Assembly: GCA_036490215.1 (NCBI GenBank)
Contig: DASXEH010000069.1
Location: 128,762 to 192,761, forward strand
Direction: 5' to 3'
Origin: JASHSH01 sp036490215
GTDB taxonomy: Bacteria; Pseudomonadota; Alphaproteobacteria; Rhodospirillales; Magnetospirillaceae
DNA length: 64,000 nucleotides
Shown here in pieces: positions 16,759-25,595 of this stretch. Within the stretch, counting starts at the first letter, position 1, and every line of letters begins with the position of its first letter. A model generated the notes under the pieces. It worked only from the letters and a program-made list of their open reading frames with translations. It was not told the origin of the DNA and did not search any database. The position numbers and the translations under genes are program-made.

Positions 16759-17463
16759 ATGACCAAGGCCGTGCTGACGACGATTGGCTTCGATGCCGAC
16801 GATACGCTCTGGCAGAATGAGACCTTCTTCCGCCTCACCGAAGCGAAGTTCGCGGCGATGCTGACCGACTATGCCGATAAAGATCACATTGGCGTGCGGT
16901 TGATCGAAGCCGAGAAGCGCAATCTCAAATTCTACGGCTACGGCATCAAGGGCTTTACGCTCTCGATGATCGACACCGCGATCGAGGTCACCGAAGGCCG
17001 CGTGCCGGCTTCGGTCATCGGCGACATCCTCGATATCAGCCGCGAGATGACACAGCATCCGGTCGAGACGCTGCCGCATGTCCACGAGACGCTCGAAGCG
17101 CTCGCGGGCACTTTCAAACTGATCCTGATCACCAAGGGCGATCTGTTCGACCAGGAGCGCAAGGTGGCCGAGTCAGGTTTGGGCGAATTGTTCGATGCCG
17201 TCGAGATTGTCAGTGAGAAACGCGCCTCGACCTATGAGCGGATCTTCAGCCAACATGGCGATGGCCCAACGCTGAGCATGATGGTCGGCAATTCGCTGAA
17301 GTCCGATGTGGTGCCGATGATCGAAGCGGGCGGTTGGGGTGTGCACGTGCCGCACACACTGACCTGGGCGCTCGAAGTCTGCGATCCGCCGACCGGCTCG
17401 CCGCGCTTCCACAAGATCGATCATCTGGGTGAGTTGCTCGGCGTGATCGACCGGATCGCATGA
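16759..17463 (+). CDS. HAD family phosphatase
   Basis: 234 residues from ATG 16759 (a TTG at 16750 is in frame). Motif I is DADDTLWQNE near the N terminus, with the nucleophile Asp and the acid/base Asp two residues later; motif II is LILITKGD; motif III/IV is SMMVGNSLKSDV. An all-helical cap (~15-85) marks a C1-type HAD. It starts 15 bases after the comM stop, so it shared comM's transcript; the insertion may have changed its expression. Substrate unknown; phosphoglycolate- or nucleotide-type substrates are possible. Confidence 0.85.
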   Translation: MTKAVLTTIGFDADDTLWQNETFFRLTEAKFAAMLTDYADKDHIGVRLIEAEKRNLKFYGYGIKGFTLSMIDTAIEVTEGRVPASVIGDILDISREMTQHPVETLPHVHETLEALAGTFKLILITKGDLFDQERKVAESGLGELFDAVEIVSEKRASTYERIFSQHGDGPTLSMMVGNSLKSDVVPMIEAGGWGVHVPHTLTWALEVCDPPTGSPRFHKIDHLGELLGVIDRIA

Positions 17464-17506
17464 GGCGATTCGTAGCGCTACACAGTCCAATCAATAAGGA
17501 ACAAGG

Positions 17507-18079
17507 ATGAAACGCATCTATCTCGCCGGGCCCGATGTCTTTTTGCCGAATGCTACGGAATTTGCGGCCGAGAAAAAGAAGCTGTGCGCGGTCTACGGGT
17601 TCGAAGGTCTGGTGCCCGCCGACAAGAAGCTCGATCTCTCGAAGCTTCCGACCAAATACGCGAAGGGCGTGGCGATCTACCGCGCGGATGTAGACCTGAT
17701 GCGCCAAGCCGATTTCGGCATCTTCCATCTGACGCCCTTCGATGGTCCCAGCGCCGATGTCGGCACCGTGTTCGAGCTCGGCTGGATGACGGCGATCGGC
17801 AAGGCGTGCCTCGCTTACACCAATTCCAAGCATGACATGATCGATCGCATGAAAGCGCTCGGCCATACCATCACGCGCGATGCGCAAGGCTGGCCGATCA
17901 ACGAGAATGGCATGCGGCAGGAAGATTTCGAGATGGCCGACAATCTGATGATCGATGGCGCGCTCGAAGGTCACGATTTCCCGATGGTGCGCCACGACGC
18001 GCCGCCCGATCGGCTCTATACCGATCTCACGGGTTTTGAGACCTGCCTCAAGCTCGCGCGCGAGCGGTTGGGTAACTGA
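17507..18079 (+). CDS. Nucleoside 2-deoxyribosyltransferase-like protein
   Basis: 190 residues. Family members exchange bases on 2'-deoxyribonucleosides in purine/pyrimidine salvage; some related proteins hydrolyse nucleotides. Seen: N-terminal strand with AGPDVF, MRQADFGIFHLTPFDGPS (Asp in the substrate loop), and the conserved GTVFELGWMTAIGK carrying the expected catalytic Glu. AAGGAACAAGG gives a good ribosome site. It follows the HAD gene in the same direction by 43 bases and converges on the YeeE gene with only 7 bases between them. Exact substrate not predictable. Confidence 0.85.
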   Translation: MKRIYLAGPDVFLPNATEFAAEKKKLCAVYGFEGLVPADKKLDLSKLPTKYAKGVAIYRADVDLMRQADFGIFHLTPFDGPSADVGTVFELGWMTAIGKACLAYTNSKHDMIDRMKALGHTITRDAQGWPINENGMRQEDFEMADNLMIDGALEGHDFPMVRHDAPPDRLYTDLTGFETCLKLARERLGN

Positions 18080-18086
18080 TACGCTA

Positions 18087-19316
18087 TTAAGCCGTAGTCT
18101 TCTCGACGGTGAGATCGAACAGCGGGCGCAGCCGCGTGCCGACGATGCTGCCGAGCAAGGCCGAGGCAAACCACAGCCAGCCGTGCAGGCTCGACGACGC
18201 GATGCCGCTGAAGAAAGCGCCGATATTGCAGCCATAGGCCAAGCGCGCGCCGTAGCCCAGCATCAGCCCGCCGACCACTGCAGCGATCAGCGAGCGTGCA
18301 GGCACTTTCCATTGCGGCGAGAACTTGCCGGCCAAGCCCGAGGCCAGCAGCGCACCGAGCATGATGCCGAAATCCATAATCGAGGTGATGTCGGAAAACA
18401 CGCTCGCATGCAGCGCTTGGTTGCGCGCCGGTGCTACCCAATAGCCCCAATGATCGACGTCCATGCCGCCCAGCATCGCGAACTTCGAGCCCCATAGCGC
18501 GAAGGCCGAGGTGATGCCCCAAGGCCGCCCCGCCAGGATCAGCGTCAGGAAGTTGCCGATCGCCAGTCCTACTGCGCCCCAGACCAGCGGCCACGGACCG
18601 TAGAGCAGGGTGCGCCAGCCGCGCGTGTTGCCGGTCATATTGCCCACCAGCTTGCCGTGGCGGCGGCGTTCGGCCCACACGGTAACGGCCGCGATGGCAG
18701 CTAAGGCGGCGAGGTTAAGAATCAGCGCTGGCCAAAGCCCGAGGTCCTTCACCAGCGAGACGGGCTGGAAGGAAGGCGTGGTCTGCCACCAGGGCAAATG
18801 CGCGGCACCTACGGCCGAGCCGAAGATGAAGGCGGCGAGCGTCACGAACATGCGCGTGTTGCCCCCGCCGGCGGTGTAGAGCGTACCGGAGGCGCAACCG
18901 CCGCCGAGCTGCATGCCAAGCCCGAACAGGAACGCGCCGACGATCACCGAAATGCCGACAGCGCCATACTCGCCCTTCACGGGCTGGCCGAAGAAACTGC
19001 CTTGAGCAATCAGCGGGAAGAACAGCACAACGGCCACGGCCAGCATCACCATCTGCGCGCGCAGCCCCGCACCGCGGCGATCGGCAATGAAGACGCGCCA
19101 AGCCGAGGTGAAGCCGAACAGCGCGTGATAGAGCGCGATGCCGAGACCGCCGCCGACCAGGAACAGCGCACCCTGGTGCCAGCCATAGTCATTGCCCAGC
19201 CAGATCGCACCGGCGGCCAGCGCCAGGATCGCGAAGATCACCACGCGGCGGTTGATGTCGAGTTGGCTGTCCTGGGGGCGGGCAAGGACGGTAGCGTCGA
19301 TGGAAAGGTCGGCCAT
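18087..19316 (-). CDS. YeeE/YedE family membrane transporter (thiosulfate/sulfur compound)
   Basis: 409 residues from ATG 19316; a frame opening at 19355 adds a polar stretch that includes the terminator stem. Multiple membrane segments run through the protein. The two halves each carry a conserved Cys in a Gly-rich setting: LGGGCASGTLYTAGGG and LAYGCNIGAFFSGI, the signature of YeeE/YedE proteins, one of which (TsuA) takes up thiosulfate via these Cys residues. About 400 residues with two repeats is the usual size. The upstream peroxiredoxin gene is in the same direction but separated by a terminator, so it is probably its own transcription unit. Confidence 0.9.
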   Translation of the reverse strand: MADLSIDATVLARPQDSQLDINRRVVIFAILALAAGAIWLGNDYGWHQGALFLVGGGLGIALYHALFGFTSAWRVFIADRRGAGLRAQMVMLAVAVVLFFPLIAQGSFFGQPVKGEYGAVGISVIVGAFLFGLGMQLGGGCASGTLYTAGGGNTRMFVTLAAFIFGSAVGAAHLPWWQTTPSFQPVSLVKDLGLWPALILNLAALAAIAAVTVWAERRRHGKLVGNMTGNTRGWRTLLYGPWPLVWGAVGLAIGNFLTLILAGRPWGITSAFALWGSKFAMLGGMDVDHWGYWVAPARNQALHASVFSDITSIMDFGIMLGALLASGLAGKFSPQWKVPARSLIAAVVGGLMLGYGARLAYGCNIGAFFSGIASSSLHGWLWFASALLGSIVGTRLRPLFDLTVEKTTA

Positions 19317-19333
19317 AGTCGGGTCTCGTCGCT

Positions 19334-19389
19334 GAAAAGAAAACGCCACCCGCATCCCCCAAAAAAGTATCTGGGGCGCACGGGTGGCG
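19334..19389 (-). terminator. Intrinsic terminator after the peroxiredoxin gene
   Basis: On the minus strand an 8-bp GC-rich stem (GCCACCCG with CGGGTGGC, plus strand 19345-19352 and 19381-19388) extends by a further CCCCA/TGGGG pair after a 4-base internal mismatch, and is followed by GTTTTCTTTT. It lies 15 bases after the peroxiredoxin stop and before the YeeE start. Confidence 0.75.
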
Positions 19390-19403
19390 CCGGGATCGTT
19401 CAG

Positions 19404-20063
19404 TTACTTCGGTTGCGCAACTGTGCGCAGATAGGGCTTCAAGGTCTTGAAGCCTTCCGGATATTTCTTTTTCGCATCTTCGTCCGATATCGAAGTCGGG
19501 ATAATCACATCCTGGCCCGGCTTCCAGTTCACCGGAGTCGCCACGTTGTGCTTGGCGTTGAGTTGCAGCCCATCCAGCAGGCGCACGACCTCGTCGAAAT
19601 TGCGGCCGACGCTCATCGGATAGGTCAGCGTCGCTTTGATCTTCTTGTCGGGGCCGACGATGAAGACCGAGCGCACAGTGGCATTGTCGGCGGCGGTGCG
19701 GCCTTCCGAGGTGGTGCCTGCGCCTTCCGGCAGCATGTCGTAGAGCTTGGCCACCTTCAGTTCCGGATCGCCGATCATCGGATAGGTGACGGCGTGGCCC
19801 TGGGTCTCCTGGATGTCGGTGGCCCATTTGGAATGGTTGCCGACGGGGTCGACGGAAAGACCGATGATCTTGGTATTGCGCTTCTCGAATTCCGACTTCA
19901 GCCCAGCCATATAGCCCAGTTCGGTGGTGCAAACCGGCGTGAAGTCTTTCGGATGGGAGAATAGGATCGCCCAGCTGTTTCCGATCCAGTCATGGAACTT
20001 GATCGGGCCTTGGGTCGTTTCGGCGGTGAAATTGGGCGCCTCGGCGTTGATGCGCAATGACAT
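19404..20063 (-). CDS. 1-Cys peroxiredoxin (Prx6 type)
   Basis: 219 residues from ATG 20063, which has GGAGGGAAGAC directly upstream. It reduces peroxides through the peroxidatic Cys in DFTPVCTTELGYM (about residue 46), inside the TxxC motif. The long C-terminal extension (SVGRNFDEVVRLLDGLQLN ... CDYP-like WKPGQDVIIPTSISDE) is that of the Prx6/1-Cys group rather than AhpC, and no resolving Cys is seen. Cytosolic, no signal peptide. It ends at a clear terminator. The 246 bases upstream (to 20309) hold its promoter and that of the divergent ferritin-like gene; I saw no specific operator there. Confidence 0.92.
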   Translation of the reverse strand: MSLRINAEAPNFTAETTQGPIKFHDWIGNSWAILFSHPKDFTPVCTTELGYMAGLKSEFEKRNTKIIGLSVDPVGNHSKWATDIQETQGHAVTYPMIGDPELKVAKLYDMLPEGAGTTSEGRTAADNATVRSVFIVGPDKKIKATLTYPMSVGRNFDEVVRLLDGLQLNAKHNVATPVNWKPGQDVIIPTSISDEDAKKKYPEGFKTLKPYLRTVAQPK

Positions 20064-20309
20064 GTCTTCCCTCCGTCTTGTCTGAAATTCGCGACCGGTC
20101 CGCCTCTCTGCAGGCGGTCGCGTCATGCGGGCTGGCGGTAACTTAGGTCGCGGAGGCATTTAAGACAAGATGGGCGGTCAATTACTACGATTAAACATCT
20201 TTGAAATGTTCATTGCAGCGATGCCTGTGTCGTCGCTGGCGGCGGCGCGGAGCCGAGGCTATGGTTCGAACCAGTCCATTGCGCGGACGGCTTAAATCAG
20301 AGGGCAGGT

Positions 20310-21218
20310 ATGACGGATTCCGCGACGATAGCGGCCGCCGATCATCTGATGCGGAATTGGGAAAGCCCGGAACCCGGCGGCGTTCGCATCGGATCCGAGG
20401 TGCACAAGCAACTCTTCTGCCGGATGCTGCTCGATACTCATAACCCCTATAGGCCCGCCAAGCTCGACTGGCCCAAACTCGATGACGTGGCGCGCGCGCG
20501 GCTCTTATCGCTACCGATTTGGGACATCGCCGTCCAGACCGAAGGGCGCGCCTCGATCCGCGTGAAGACCTTCGCCGCCCGAATTACCGACTCGATCTTG
20601 CGCCCGGCGCTCGAACTGGATGCAGCTGAGGAGGCGCGGCACAAGGACGTTCTGTCCCACCTCGTCGCCGCTTATGGGATCAAACTTCAGCCCGAGCCCA
20701 ATTATCCGCCGCCGGACGATGCCGAATGGGCGTGGCTGGTGACCGGCTTCAGCGAGTGCATCGACAGTTTCTTTGCCTTCGGTCTGTTCGAAATCGCGCG
20801 GACCTCCGGCTATTTCCCGCTCGAACTGGTCGACACCTTCGAGCCGATCATCCAGGAAGAGACCCGGCATATCATCTTCTTCGCCAATTGGGTGGCTTGG
20901 TATCGCACCAACATGCCGCTGCGGCGGCGGCCGTGGTTCTTGCTGAAAGTTCTCGGCGTTTGGGCGTTTCTGATCTACGAACGCATCGGCATCGCGCGCG
21001 GCTTCGACGACAGCGGCAACGCACAGGATGCGAACTTCGCGATGACCGGCGCCGGATCGGTCGGCGTCGACTTGGCGCCGCTCGATCTGATGGCCCTGTG
21101 CCTCAAGGAAAATGATCGGCGCATGGCCGGCTACGACAAGCGGCTGCTACGTCCGGCCACCGTGCCGGCATTGGTACGCCTGGCGCTCAAAGTGATGCAG
21201 TATAAGTCAAAGACCTAA
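20310..21218 (+). CDS. Ferritin-like diiron protein
   Basis: 302 residues, helical. Two Glu-rich helices fit a diiron four-helix bundle: DAAEEARHKDVL (about 107-118) and IQEETRHIIFFANW (about 186-199), each with the E-x-x-H pattern, and a further Glu in FSECIDSFF. There are no signal peptide or clear membrane segments, though WFLLKVLGVWAFLIY near 220 is hydrophobic. It starts an operon: the acyl-CoA ligase gene follows by 23 bases and a reductase gene overlaps that. Such proteins may be oxygenases or oxidases; the reaction here is unknown. Association with an acyl-CoA ligase suggests a small-molecule pathway (inference). Confidence 0.7.
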   Translation: MTDSATIAAADHLMRNWESPEPGGVRIGSEVHKQLFCRMLLDTHNPYRPAKLDWPKLDDVARARLLSLPIWDIAVQTEGRASIRVKTFAARITDSILRPALELDAAEEARHKDVLSHLVAAYGIKLQPEPNYPPPDDAEWAWLVTGFSECIDSFFAFGLFEIARTSGYFPLELVDTFEPIIQEETRHIIFFANWVAWYRTNMPLRRRPWFLLKVLGVWAFLIYERIGIARGFDDSGNAQDANFAMTGAGSVGVDLAPLDLMALCLKENDRRMAGYDKRLLRPATVPALVRLALKVMQYKSKT

Positions 21219-21241
21219 AACACGGCGGAGGGGAGGCAGCG

Positions 21242-22774
21242 ATGGATTATCCAGCGGATACGGTCATCAATTTGCTCGCAAGCGGCGCGGCGGCCGACCC
21301 GGCGATCGGCGCGCCTGATCGGCCGTGGCTCACGCATGATGGCCTGCGCGCGCTGTGCAAACGCACGGTCGACTCCCTCAACGCAATGGGGATCGGGCGC
21401 GGTGATCGCGTCGGTATCGTTTTGCCGAACGGGCCCGAGGCCGCATCGTCTTTCGTCGCTATCGCGACCGGGGCCACCACGGCGCCGCTCAACGCCGCCT
21501 ATCGCGCCGACGAGTTCGAATTCTATCTCTCCGATCTCAATGCCAAGGCGCTGGTGATCCTCGAAGGGATGGAAAGCCCATCGCGTGACGTGGCGGCTAA
21601 GCGCAATATCCCGATCGTCGCGCTGGTGCCGAATGCGAGTGGCCCGGCCGGCGATTTCACGCTGAAACCCGAGAAGCCGCTCACCGGCAAAGCCGCGAAG
21701 CCGGGCATGGCCGAAAGTGACGATATCGCGCTGGTGCTCCATACCTCTGGCACAACGTCGCGCCCTAAGATCGTACCGCTCAGCCATATCAACATCACGG
21801 CCTCTGCCTACCACATCGGCGCCACGCTGCAGCTAAAGCCGGGCGATGTCTGCCTCAACATCATGCCGCTGTTCCATATCCATGGGCTGATCGCGGCAAC
21901 GCTGTCGAGCCTAGCGGCCGGTGCGGCGGTCTCGTGCTCGCCGGGTTTCAACGCGCTGAAGTTCTTCGGCTGGGTAGAGCAAGTCCGCCCGAGTTGGTAC
22001 ACGGCCGTCCCGACGATGCATCAGGCGATCCTGACCCGCGCCGCGCGCAATGAAGCGGTCATCAAGGGTAGCCGTCTGCGCTTCCTGCGCTCGTCTTCCG
22101 CGTCTTTGCCGCCGCAGGTGATGACTGAACTCGAAGAAGTCTTCGGCGTGCCAGTGATCGAGGCTTATGGGATGACCGAGGCCGCGCATCAGATGGCGTC
22201 GAATCCCTTGCCGCCGCAGCCGCACTACGCCGGCTCGGTCGGCATCGCCGCCGGTCCCGAAGTCGGGATCATGGATGACACCGGCAATCTACTGAAAGCG
22301 GGCGAGCTCGGCGAAATCGTGATTCGCGGCCGCGACGTGACCAAAGGCTACGAGAACAATCCCGATGCGAACGCCAAGGCGTTCACCAACGGCTGGTTCC
22401 GCACCGGCGATCAAGGCACGCTCGACGATGCGGGCTATCTGCGCCTGACCGGCCGTCTCAAGGAGCTGATCAATCGCGGCGGCGAGAAGGTGAGCCCGCT
22501 CGAAGTCGACGCGATCCTGATGGATCATCCGGCGGTCGAGCAATGCTTGGCCTTCGCCATGCCCCATAAGATGCTGGGTGAGGAAGTGGCAGCCGCCATC
22601 GTGTTGCGCGAGGGCCAGAGCGCCGACGAGCGCGAGCTGCGTGACTTCGCCGCGTCACGTCTGGCCGACTTCAAGGTGCCGCGCAAGATCGTCTTCCTGA
22701 AGGAGATCCCGAAGGGGGCGACCGGCAAGCTGCAGCGCATCGGGCTGGCGGAGAAGCTGGGGCTGACCGCCTGA
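21242..22774 (+). CDS. Acyl-CoA synthetase (AMP-binding family)
   Basis: 510 residues with a double GGAGG ribosome site. It would activate a carboxylic acid via an acyl-adenylate and transfer it to CoA. Seen: P-loop LHTSGTTSRPKIVPLSH (~160-176), MPLFHIHGL, VIEAYGMTEAAHQM (~300-313), WFRTGDQGTLDDAGY (~383-397), RLKELINRGGEKVSP (~405-419) and the catalytic Lys near the end in PKGATGKLQRIGLAEK. The sequence resembles the oxalate-CoA ligase/Pcs60-type group of small-acid ligases, but specificity cannot be set by eye. It lies between the ferritin-like gene and a PanE-like reductase in one operon. Confidence 0.88.
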   Translation: MDYPADTVINLLASGAAADPAIGAPDRPWLTHDGLRALCKRTVDSLNAMGIGRGDRVGIVLPNGPEAASSFVAIATGATTAPLNAAYRADEFEFYLSDLNAKALVILEGMESPSRDVAAKRNIPIVALVPNASGPAGDFTLKPEKPLTGKAAKPGMAESDDIALVLHTSGTTSRPKIVPLSHINITASAYHIGATLQLKPGDVCLNIMPLFHIHGLIAATLSSLAAGAAVSCSPGFNALKFFGWVEQVRPSWYTAVPTMHQAILTRAARNEAVIKGSRLRFLRSSSASLPPQVMTELEEVFGVPVIEAYGMTEAAHQMASNPLPPQPHYAGSVGIAAGPEVGIMDDTGNLLKAGELGEIVIRGRDVTKGYENNPDANAKAFTNGWFRTGDQGTLDDAGYLRLTGRLKELINRGGEKVSPLEVDAILMDHPAVEQCLAFAMPHKMLGEEVAAAIVLREGQSADERELRDFAASRLADFKVPRKIVFLKEIPKGATGKLQRIGLAEKLGLTA

Positions 22775-23751
22775 TGAAAATTGCCATCTTCGGCGCGGGC
22801 GCGATCGGCGGCTGGCTGGGCGTCAAGCTGCACCAGGCCGGCGCGGAAGTGACGTTCATAGCGCGCGGGCCGCATCTGGCGGCGATGCAGGCCAACGGCG
22901 TCACATTGAAAAGCGGCGGCGAGTCGGTCACGGCGCGTCCACGCCTCGTCGCCGACGCCGTTGAAGCCGGCGTGCAGGATTACGTGTTCGTCACGCTCAA
23001 GGCGCACAGCCTGCCTGGCGCCGCGCCGCAGATCGCCAAATTGATGGGTCTCGAAACGACACTCGTCACCGGCGTCAATGGCGTGCCGTACTGGTACTTC
23101 TATGGCATCGAGTCGCCCTACAAAGACCGCGTGGTCGAAAGCGTCGATCCGGGTGGCGTGTTGTGGAAGACCCTGCCGCCGAAGCAGGTGATCGGCTCGG
23201 TGGTCTATCCGGCGGCCGAAGTAGTCGAGCCCGGCGTGATCGAACATACCTATGGCGACCGTATCTCGCTCGGTGAGCCGGACGGATCGCGAAGCCCGCG
23301 CGCCGAGGCTTTGTCGAAGGTGATGATCGCGGCGGGCGTTAAAGCGCCGGTGCGGCCGCGCATCCGCGACGAGATCTGGGTCAAGCTCTGGGGCAATCTC
23401 GCCTTCAACCCGATGTCGGCGCTGACCACGGCAACGCTCGACAAGCTCACCGCGCCCGGCGCGCTGCGCGATACGGCCCGCGCGATGATGGTCGAGGCGC
23501 AAGCTGTGGCCGAGGCGCTGGGTATCAAATTCGCGATTGGTGTCGATCAGCGCATCGACGGCGCGGCTGAGGTCGGCGTGCACAAGACGTCGATGCTGCA
23601 GGACCTCGAGCGCGGACGGCCGATGGAGATCGACGCGCTCTTGGGGGCGGTGGTCGAGCTCGGCGCGCTGGTCGGCAAGCCGATGCCGATCTGTGCGGCG
23701 GTGCTGGGGCTCGTACGCGAACGCGCGCGGCAGGCCGGCTGCTACGCCTGA
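22774..23751 (+). CDS. PanE/ApbA family 2-dehydropantoate 2-reductase-like protein
   Basis: 325 residues; the ATG overlaps the ligase stop (ATGA). N-terminal Rossmann motif IFGAGAIGGWLGVKL binds NADPH; the C-terminal helical domain has the conserved Lys-x-x-x-N block (WVKLWGNLAFNPMSALT) and the HKTSMLQDLERGRPMEID block typical of the family. It may be the pantothenate-pathway ketopantoate reductase, but its place at the end of a ferritin-like/acyl-ligase operon suggests it could act on another 2-oxo acid. Its stop overlaps the convergent GNAT gene by 10 bases. Confidence 0.82.
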   Translation: MKIAIFGAGAIGGWLGVKLHQAGAEVTFIARGPHLAAMQANGVTLKSGGESVTARPRLVADAVEAGVQDYVFVTLKAHSLPGAAPQIAKLMGLETTLVTGVNGVPYWYFYGIESPYKDRVVESVDPGGVLWKTLPPKQVIGSVVYPAAEVVEPGVIEHTYGDRISLGEPDGSRSPRAEALSKVMIAAGVKAPVRPRIRDEIWVKLWGNLAFNPMSALTTATLDKLTAPGALRDTARAMMVEAQAVAEALGIKFAIGVDQRIDGAAEVGVHKTSMLQDLERGRPMEIDALLGAVVELGALVGKPMPICAAVLGLVRERARQAGCYA

Positions 23752-24176
23752 ACCAATCGTTTCATCATGAAGAAACGGTCGTGGCCCGGCATGAAAGCCT
23801 CGATCGTACCGAAGCATGTGAAGCCGAGCCCTTCGTAGAAGGGCCGCGCTTGGAAGCTGAAGGTGTCGAGCCAGATGCCACGGCACTGGCGGCGCACGGC
23901 TTCTTCTTCGGCAAGCAGCATCAGCTTGGTGCCGAGCCCGGTTCCGCGGCGCGATTCCGGGAGGAACAGAAGCTCGACGATCAGCCAGTGCCAGGAGGTG
24001 CGGCCCCACAAGCCACCTTCGACGCGGGTGCCATCTGCCGAACGCACCGGAATGACCAGTGGGCGCGGATTGGCGGGCCCGGCTACGGCCTCACCGGCCG
24101 CAAGGATGCCTTTCAGAATGACGTCCCGATCCGCCGGGTCGGGCGTGTCGGTCACCTTCAATTCGATCTCGGCCAT
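23742..24176 (-). CDS. GNAT family N-acetyltransferase
   Basis: 144 residues. The acetyl-CoA binding motif A is LPESRRGTGLGTKLMLLAEE (about 77-96), followed by GIWLDTFSFQARPFYEGLGF, the typical motif B. Short N-terminal domain; no membrane segments. Substrate unknown. Single gene convergent with the reductase and divergent from the manganese transporter gene. Confidence 0.88.
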   Translation of the reverse strand: MAEIELKVTDTPDPADRDVILKGILAAGEAVAGPANPRPLVIPVRSADGTRVEGGLWGRTSWHWLIVELLFLPESRRGTGLGTKLMLLAEEEAVRRQCRGIWLDTFSFQARPFYEGLGFTCFGTIEAFMPGHDRFFMMKRLVQA

Positions 24177-24263
24177 GGCTCTGCCTCAGTTACTGATCTG
24201 ATTTACCTACAGATTCCATAGGGCAGGGGGCAAGATCAATCGATTGACTTTTATAGATTTAAA

Positions 24264-24284
24264 TGATATTAATAATTATTATCA
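24264..24284. promoter_or_regulatory. Fur/Mur-like palindrome upstream of the NRAMP gene
   Basis: An AT-rich inverted repeat has arms TGATATTAAT and ATTATTATCA around one central A; 8 of 10 positions pair. It overlaps a plausible -10 region (a TTGACT -35 is at 24244-24249) and lies 16 bases before the start codon. Size and composition fit Fur-family (Mur in alphaproteobacteria) operators controlling manganese uptake. The regulator is inferred. Confidence 0.55.
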
Positions 24285-24299
24285 ATTTTGAGATCGCCC

Positions 24300-25586
24300 A
24301 TGTCCTCGCTCATCGCATCCATTGTCGCCAATGACGACATTCGGCACACATCAGGTCTGAAGCAGGCGGTGCGCGGCCTGGTTGGGCCCGGCTTGCTCGT
24401 GGCGGTCGGTTATGTCGATCCCGGCAATTGGGCGACCGACATCGCCGGCGGCACCGGCTATGGCTACGCGCTGCTGACGGTGGTGGTGTTGGCCGGCGTG
24501 CTGGCGATGGGTGTCCAGGCGCTGGTCGCGCGGGTGACTGTGGCGACGGGTGAGGATTTGGCGAGCTTGTCCCGGCGCGTATTGCCAAGGTCGGTGGCGA
24601 TAGCGTCGTGGCTGGCGGCCGAGGCGGCGATCCTGGCGACGGCGCTGGCCGAGTTGGTTGGTGGCGCAATCGCGTTGCGGCTGTTGTTCGGTCTCTCGCT
24701 GGAGATCGGCCTGGTGGCGACCGCTGCCGCCACGATTGTCGCGATGACGCTATGGAAGAACCGCGCCGACCTGCAAGAGAAGATCATAGGCATCCTGATC
24801 GCGATCGTAACCCTGTCGTTCCTGGCCCTGCTGATTGCGGCGCGGCCCGATGGCGGTGCGATCATGAGTGGCATTGCCGTCAGTGGGCATGTGCTGACGC
24901 ATGACCGCGGCGCGACCCTGGTGGCGCTGGGCATCGTTGGCGCCACGATCATGCCGCACAATCTGTATCTGCATTCGGGGCTGTTGGCGCAGCGGTTGCG
25001 CGGCTTGCCCAAGATTGCCGCTTCCGTCGCGCTGAAAACCGCGGTGGGCGATACCGTTGTGTCGTTGACGCTGGCCACCCTGGTCAATGCCGCGATCCTG
25101 ATCGTGGCGGCCTCGTCGATCGCCGGCGGTGCAGTCGCGGTGGCGAGCTTGGACGATGCTCACGCCGCGATGAAGGTCGTACTGGGCGGCGGTGCGGCGT
25201 TGCTCTTTGCGATCGCGTTATACGCAGCCGGTCAGAGCTCGGCGATCACCGGTGTCGTGGCCGGGCACATGTTGACCAATGGTTTCCGTGGCCGGGCGAG
25301 CACGAGCAGCCTGCGTGGCATTGTCACGCGCGTGATCGCGGTGGCTGTTGGCTTCACGCTGATGACGGGGCAGGGCGGCCGCACCCCGGACGAGGTTTTG
25401 GTGCTGAGCCAGGTCGTGCTGTCGCTGGCTTTGCCCTTCGCGCTGCTGCCGCTAGTCGTGATTGCCGCGCGCAAGGCTGTGATGGGCCGGTTCGTGTTGG
25501 GACGGGCGGCGCTAGCAATGGCGGTGTCCGCCGTCGCGGTAATCGTCGCGCTGGACCTCTACCTGATGGCTGACTCGGTCGCTTGA
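24300..25586 (+). CDS. mntH: NRAMP family divalent metal (Mn2+) transporter
   Basis: 428 residues from ATG 24300 (a TTG at 24288 is in frame but would put the start in the operator flank). Inner-membrane proton-coupled importer of Mn2+/Fe2+. Seen: the metal-binding DPGN motif in VGYVDPGNWATDIAGG (TM1), MPHNLYLHSG in TM6 (the family has MPH), and about eleven hydrophobic segments. Length matches MntH. A Fur/Mur-like palindrome upstream suggests manganese-dependent repression. It ends 10 bases from the convergent hinT stop. Confidence 0.93.
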   Translation: MSSLIASIVANDDIRHTSGLKQAVRGLVGPGLLVAVGYVDPGNWATDIAGGTGYGYALLTVVVLAGVLAMGVQALVARVTVATGEDLASLSRRVLPRSVAIASWLAAEAAILATALAELVGGAIALRLLFGLSLEIGLVATAAATIVAMTLWKNRADLQEKIIGILIAIVTLSFLALLIAARPDGGAIMSGIAVSGHVLTHDRGATLVALGIVGATIMPHNLYLHSGLLAQRLRGLPKIAASVALKTAVGDTVVSLTLATLVNAAILIVAASSIAGGAVAVASLDDAHAAMKVVLGGGAALLFAIALYAAGQSSAITGVVAGHMLTNGFRGRASTSSLRGIVTRVIAVAVGFTLMTGQGGRTPDEVLVLSQVVLSLALPFALLPLVVIAARKAVMGRFVLGRAALAMAVSAVAVIVALDLYLMADSVA

Positions 25587-25595
25587 TCGCGTCGA

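Noticed and set aside
22525..24009. Long minus-strand frame spanning the ligase and reductase genes
   Set aside because: It covers two clear plus-strand genes with ATGA coupling and has no ribosome site or recognisable domain.
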